A stretch of 64,000 nucleotides of DNA from UBA1672 sp964587815 (lineage in GTDB: Bacteria; Pseudomonadota; Alphaproteobacteria; Micavibrionales; Micavibrionaceae): contig CAZPMH010000012.1 of assembly GCA_964587815.1 (NCBI GenBank), forward strand, positions 1 to 64,000, written 5' to 3'. The first letter of the stretch is position 1, and each line of letters starts with the position of its first letter. The translations under genes were made by a program, and so were the position numbers. The notes below the pieces were generated by a model. The model saw only the letters and a list, made by a program, of their open reading frames with translations, had not been told where the DNA came from and did not search any database. Shown here one piece after another: positions 60,495 through 64,000 of the stretch.

Positions 60495-60788
60495 ATGTTT
60501 GTTTATTATCTTTATCTCTTTAGTCGCACTTTATTTTGTGCTGCGTTGTTTGTTTCCTTTATTTGGAGCCCTGATGTAGGCTTTTACACTTTAGAGCATT
60601 CTCTCAAGAGTGACCCTGAAGGACCGTTTTCTTTCTTTATCATCTTCTACGCGTCTTTGCTTGCTCTTCTTTTTGCTATATTGAAGAAAAAGAAAATTGC
60701 GATGTATGTCGCATTCATTCCGGAAATGCTGATTGCGTTCGCCATAGTGTTTGGGCTTTTGCTTTCACTCGTGCAATGGATGGTGTGA
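60495..60788 (+). CDS. Hypothetical small membrane protein after tadC
   Basis: A 97-residue hydrophobic protein with about three membrane segments (about residues 3-25, 45-63 and 68-92) separated by short charged loops. It starts 5 bases after the tadC stop, so it is probably cotranscribed, and its 3' end meets an opposite-strand gene 5 bases further on. I know no family, and no ribosome-binding site is strong. Confidence 0.6.
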   Translation: MFVYYLYLFSRTLFCAALFVSFIWSPDVGFYTLEHSLKSDPEGPFSFFIIFYASLLALLFAILKKKKIAMYVAFIPEMLIAFAIVFGLLLSLVQWMV

Positions 60789-60793
60789 GTTTT

Positions 60794-61168
60794 TTATTTA
60801 TTCCGAAGGATTATAACGCCGTGTTTTATCGTTGCGACCGCGATGGATGCGACGATTCGAAAGGCGATGAGTGCGAGGAGGGCCAGGCCGAAGATTGAAA
60901 CTTCCTTGGGCAGTGTTACCGAATTTTCCTGATTAAGGCCGTTATTTTTATCGACCATAGATACATGGAGTTTTAAGTCTTCAGCGTCTTGTGAGCCTTG
61001 CTCGAAAATGTAATTGATAAGTTTTACATCCTGCGGGGTTTCGATGATTTGGTAAGCGGTGTAGCCGATCAGGCAGGTAATCGCCATGCCGATTGATACC
61101 ATCAAAAAACCGATTATGAAGATAAGGCCGTTCAGGCCGCTTTTGTTTTTCTGGGACTGCGCATTCAT
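60794..61168 (-). CDS. Hypothetical membrane protein downstream of tadD
   Basis: A 124-residue protein with two membrane segments, about residues 14-38 and 90-112, joined by a polar periplasmic loop. No family is recognised. Its start lies 8 bases after the tadD stop on the same strand, so the pair is likely cotranscribed. Confidence 0.6.
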   Translation of the reverse strand: MNAQSQKNKSGLNGLIFIIGFLMVSIGMAITCLIGYTAYQIIETPQDVKLINYIFEQGSQDAEDLKLHVSMVDKNNGLNQENSVTLPKEVSIFGLALLALIAFRIVASIAVATIKHGVIILRNK

Positions 61169-61176
61169 TTTATACG

Positions 61177-61863
61177 CTATCGCTCATTCAATGTACGGAT
61201 AATGCGCAAGTTGCGCTCAATCTCTATGCGGTCTGGGGAGAGCGCCTTTGCCTTTTCCAGCACGCTGATGGCTTCATCAATAAAGCCCTGTGTTGCGAGG
61301 TTAAGGGCTAGGTTGTTCATGATTGTTGTCGGGTCACCTTCCCAATATTCAAGACCTTTACGGAAGGCGCGTTCTGCTTCGGGGTGCATTTCCTTTGCAT
61401 CCAGTGCGATGCCTAAATTTTGATAGGCGTTATGATCGCTTGGGTTTTGCAGGATAGCGGCCTGCGCGTATTTTTCCGCTGAATTGTAGTTGCCTAAACC
61501 TAGCGAAATCATGGACAATTCGGTTTTTACATCGCTAGGGGATGTTTTGTCGCGGCCAAATGGCTCTAACACAGCGTAAGCGCGATTAAGGTCGTTTTTA
61601 TGACGGAGCGCACGCGCATAGGAGAGGGCGGCGATTGGGTCTGAGCTGTTGCGTTTATATTGTTGTTCCAGTGTGATGAGGGCTGCGGCCGGATTGCCTT
61701 TTTTGGCTGCATTTTCGGCAGCCTTTTGGAAGGCGGCATTTACACGATCAGATTTTTCAAGCGCGGCTTCTTCCATGGATGTAGTCGGCGCGGTTGATTT
61801 TCCGGTTGTGATACAAGCGGTTAAAGATGTTGCGGCCAACGCAAGCAGCACGTAGTTCTTCAT
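61177..61863 (-). CDS. tadD: TadD-like TPR lipoprotein
   Basis: A 228-residue lipoprotein with lipobox LTAC (Cys17). Tetratricopeptide repeats fill about residues 65-215, e.g. PIAALSYARALRHKNDLNRA, NYNSAEKYAQAAILQNPSDH and the following NAYQNLGIALDAKEMHPEAE. TadD is an outer-membrane-associated TPR protein of the Tad machine, thought to help secretin assembly. In this genome it is on the strand opposite to the other tad genes. Confidence 0.88.
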   Translation of the reverse strand: MKNYVLLALAATSLTACITTGKSTAPTTSMEEAALEKSDRVNAAFQKAAENAAKKGNPAAALITLEQQYKRNSSDPIAALSYARALRHKNDLNRAYAVLEPFGRDKTSPSDVKTELSMISLGLGNYNSAEKYAQAAILQNPSDHNAYQNLGIALDAKEMHPEAERAFRKGLEYWEGDPTTIMNNLALNLATQGFIDEAISVLEKAKALSPDRIEIERNLRIIRTLNER

Positions 61864-61956
61864 TGAATTTTTTCCTTTTGCTCTATCGTGTCATCGATTT
61901 TGTTTGCTGTAGTTACGCAATGTCATGTGCATGATAGATTGATTTGAAAGATTTTT

Positions 61957-62547
61957 CTAGCGTTCATCTTCAAATGTGTCCTGCTCATTCACAGGGGCGC
62001 TGTTGTCGTTTGCATTTGAAGAAGAAGAACCACCGCCAGATGCGCTGCCGCCGGAAGAGGCTTGTTCTTGCATGTTCGGCTGAATTTCATGGCACATGCC
62101 GGGGCAGTAGAAGACGGATGATGGTTGGCAATCATCGCCCATGCAGGTGCGCTTGATTTTAATGTAATCCTGTTTTGGCCCTGCGATGATGGCGTGGCGC
62201 TGCATCAGAATATCGCCGTTTTGCGCTAAAATTGTGAAATGCGTTGCACCCGGGGCGCGCGGAACGACGACAAGGCGGCTTGATGAATCTGCGATAATGT
62301 TAAGGTGCGCAGGGTTACCGATAATAATGCTACCGGCTTTTTTCTCTAAATTTATAATCTCTGAACGGTCGGGTGTCAGATAGAAAACATCGTGAGTCAC
62401 ATCGGCAGGCATCGCTGTGTCAGCTTTTGCATGGGTGATCGGCGGCAGGATATCTACGGGCTTTTCGGCGTTTGCACCATTTACGGGCATAAAAGACGCG
62501 AACATAAGCGCGCAAAACAATTGAATTGTGTTTTTTGTAATATTCAT
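61957..62547 (-). CDS. Exported stand-alone secretin N-terminal-type (pil_N) domain protein
   Basis: A 196-residue exported protein with a signal peptide of about 26 residues (ending NGANA). Residues about 53-125 resemble the pilus/secretin N-terminal domain found in CpaC: IINLEKKAGSIIIGNPAHLN, then a RLVVVPRAPGATHFTILAQ block. Here no secretin core follows. Instead there is a four-cysteine segment (Cys135, Cys140, Cys148, Cys152), probably two disulfides, and a Ser/Gly/Asn-rich acidic tail. It lies next to tadD on the same strand, so a pilus role is likely, perhaps as a partner of CpaC. Confidence 0.75.
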   Translation of the reverse strand: MNITKNTIQLFCALMFASFMPVNGANAEKPVDILPPITHAKADTAMPADVTHDVFYLTPDRSEIINLEKKAGSIIIGNPAHLNIIADSSSRLVVVPRAPGATHFTILAQNGDILMQRHAIIAGPKQDYIKIKRTCMGDDCQPSSVFYCPGMCHEIQPNMQEQASSGGSASGGGSSSSNANDNSAPVNEQDTFEDER

Positions 62548-62800
62548 GAGAAAGACCTTAAAGTTTTAGACCAAAAGATATTTGGTACGCAGAAGTAATA
62601 TTTTATTACGAGCAATAATAGCATATCCCGAAAGTGTTAAAATATCATTCAAATTTTAAAAGTCGGGTAAAAAACCAAGGGGTAACTTCTTATGGTTGTT
62701 TTTTTCTTTGTAAACGTAATATTATGGTTTGTCAGGCTATAATTAAGGCCTGGTAAAAACATGTGTTTACATCCATGGCGAAAGTCATGTCAGGAGCGTT

Positions 62801-63193
62801 ATGAGCAAAGATGATGAATTTAAAATACTCGTGGTTGAAGATGACGGTGACGATGTATTGGCGTTACGTCGCCAGATTTCTAAATCATGGCCGAATATTC
62901 AAATTGTGCATGTTGATTCGCTCAGTGATGCGTATTCGCAGTATATGAAGGGCGATTTTGACCTTGTTTTTCTCGACCTCAATTTACCTGATGGCTACGG
63001 TGCTCTTACGGTTTCTGAGATGCGTAAATTTAATCGTGCAACGCCAATTATTGCGATGACCGGGCATCTGAACAATCAGGTTTTTGATGAGGCGGTTAAG
63101 GGCGGGGCTGTTCACGTTATCTCGAAATCACAGATTAACAGTGATGATTTTTTGGATATTTTGCGTGAGCATGCAAAACCTTTAACGGCATAA
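62801..63193 (+). CDS. Receiver-only response regulator
   Basis: A 130-residue single-domain response regulator. The acidic pocket is Glu13/Asp14/Asp15, the phosphoacceptor is Asp59 (FLDLNLPDG), with Thr87 and Lys109 completing the switch. No output domain is present, so it works by binding another protein or as a phosphate relay. No sensor kinase is adjacent; it lies just after the tad cluster, separated by a 253-base spacer from the pil_N gene and facing the other way. AGGAG precedes the ATG. Confidence 0.92.
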   Translation: MSKDDEFKILVVEDDGDDVLALRRQISKSWPNIQIVHVDSLSDAYSQYMKGDFDLVFLDLNLPDGYGALTVSEMRKFNRATPIIAMTGHLNNQVFDEAVKGGAVHVISKSQINSDDFLDILREHAKPLTA

Positions 63194-63203
63194 ATTTTAG
63201 GGG

Positions 63204-64000
63204 TTATCCAAAACGCGCGGGGTATTTTTCAGATAATCTTGACCATTGTTCCGTTTGGTTTTTTCTTCCTTGCTTGTCAGTGATCTCATCCCAATTATGT
63301 GCTGTAATGGTTAAGGCTTCTTCCGCGCTAATGGCTCCTTTGCATGCTAGCATTATATTCTCATTCAAGGTGCGTATGTATTCTTGACGCGCGCTGAGGT
63401 ACAAATCGGGAATGGCGTCAGTTATTGCCTTTTTGTGCTGTGTCAGAAAATTTTTACCGTATGTCTCTTCGATATTCGGGTCGGTGTAATGTTCAGTGCG
63501 GTAAGGGTCGAAAAAGCCGTCTTTTGCATAGAGACCGACATTCGATGTTTGCGGCATTGTGGCGTAGAGTGTGTACAGATAGGCAAGATGTTGATGTTTC
63601 GACGTGCTTGATACAATATAATTCCAGCCCCAGTTAAAAAAACCGCCGTCCGGGGTAGGGGTGTGCACAACGTCATTATAGATTTTTTTGCCCAGTTGGT
63701 TCAGGTGTTTTTGCGTTCCGCCCCAGCCGATATTTACAATACAGTTTCCTTGCGCATAGAGTTTCCAATTTTGGAATAACGAATTCATTTTCGACGATGG
63801 GTGTTGGCTTTCCGTTGCCTTTATAAGGTCTTCTAATGCCCCGATGCCGTGATCGTTCACAATATTTGGCTGCATATCTTTTGTGAAAGGCCGCTGCCCA
63901 CCTTCGTAGAAACGTGACCACCATTCCCATGTTGTGTATTGCGGTGTTCTGAACAGGCATCCGCCATATTGGTTGTTGTCAGGATCATGGAAGAATTCCA
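63204..64000 (-). CDS. ABC transporter extracellular solute-binding protein, C-terminal part
   Basis: The frame is open to the right end of the window, so the N-terminus and signal peptide are outside; the ATG at 63875 is only an internal methionine. The visible 265 residues resemble family 1 sugar-type solute-binding proteins: a GGCLFRTPQYTTWEWWSRF segment, MQPNIVNDHGIGALEDLI, then KMNSLFQNWKLYAQGNCIVNI and the trailing ITAHNWDEITDKQGR. The substrate is unknown. Its permease genes would lie beyond the window. It converges on the response regulator gene with 10 bases between. Confidence 0.8.
   Translation of the reverse strand, partial: EFFHDPDNNQYGGCLFRTPQYTTWEWWSRFYEGGQRPFTKDMQPNIVNDHGIGALEDLIKATESQHPSSKMNSLFQNWKLYAQGNCIVNIGWGGTQKHLNQLGKKIYNDVVHTPTPDGGFFNWGWNYIVSSTSKHQHLAYLYTLYATMPQTSNVGLYAKDGFFDPYRTEHYTDPNIEETYGKNFLTQHKKAITDAIPDLYLSARQEYIRTLNENIMLACKGAISAEEALTITAHNWDEITDKQGRKNQTEQWSRLSEKYPARFG

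Noticed and set aside
1..64000. Search by eye for tRNA, rRNA, CRISPR repeats, insertion sequences and attachment-site repeats
   Set aside because: No cloverleaf, regular spacer-repeat array, transposase or long direct repeat was noticed; a tRNA or repeat search program could still find something I missed.

Overview
The window looks like a chromosomal segment of an alphaproteobacterium of moderate GC content. This is inferred from gene families and gene order, not from a marker search. Supporting signs are the pal-cpoB-tilS-ftsH order followed by glmM, the hisZ-purA pair, an alphaproteobacterial tad/cpa pilus locus, and the lpoA/rsmI/yraN/BON-lipoprotein neighbourhood. A Micavibrio-like or other deep-branching lineage is possible, but I cannot test it. 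No rRNA, tRNA, CRISPR array, insertion sequence, integrase or prophage gene was recognised, so most of the window is core genome with a few accessory islands.

Layout. 1-6.9 kb: the 3' end of an AsmA/YhdP-like gene, a DMT exporter, tyrS, anmK, a Sua5-type threonylcarbamoyl-AMP synthase and small unknowns. 7.0-10.9 kb: a GDP-sugar cluster (gmd, fcl, mannose-1-phosphate guanylyltransferase) followed by a CtlX-like guanidino-group hydrolase. 10.9-15.7 kb: an M3 oligopeptidase, separate overlapping genes for the two halves of MnmC, and an orphan Flp pilin. 15.8-18.7 kb: a WecA-like initiating transferase, an AMIN-domain lipoprotein and an EF-hand protein. 18.7-21.7 kb: a glutathione transferase, acylphosphatase, trhO and two paralogous unknown proteins. 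21.7-24.6 kb: a peroxide-defence block, oxyR divergent from ahpC - nitroreductase - ahpD, in which AhpC has the C-terminal CxC arrangement known from mycobacterial AhpC. 24.7-30 kb: a possibly kinase-like protein, an MscS channel, glyoxalase I, a TetR regulator, and a His-rich outer-membrane beta-barrel next to a DUF2946-like protein.

30-39.3 kb is envelope and translation core: an LpoA-like lipoprotein, rsmI, yraN, a BON-domain lipoprotein, a SirB1-like protein, pal, cpoB, tilS and ftsH. A two-gene unit (membrane-anchored SGNH-like protein and N-formylglutamate amidohydrolase family protein) lies between ftsH and glmM. hisZ and purA follow.

45.4-63.2 kb is dominated by the Flp/Tad pilus. 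A membrane-anchored pseudokinase and a small membrane protein come first and end at a terminator. Then come two TadE-type pseudopilins, a VWA-domain TadG, the major Flp pilin (which has its own strong ribosome-binding site and terminator), the prepilin peptidase CpaA/TadV, CpaB, secretin CpaC, CpaD, CpaE, the ATPase CpaF, TadB and TadC. On the opposite strand are TadD and a stand-alone secretin-N-domain protein, and a receiver-only response regulator follows. Together they form a complete envelope-spanning Tad machine. The last 0.8 kb holds the C-terminal part of a sugar-type ABC solute-binding protein that runs off the window.

The least described material is the pseudokinase pair before the tad genes, the isolated pilus-N-domain protein, the AMIN-domain lipoprotein without an amidase, the paralogous pair at 20.8-21.7 kb, and the His-rich barrel with its DUF2946-like partner.
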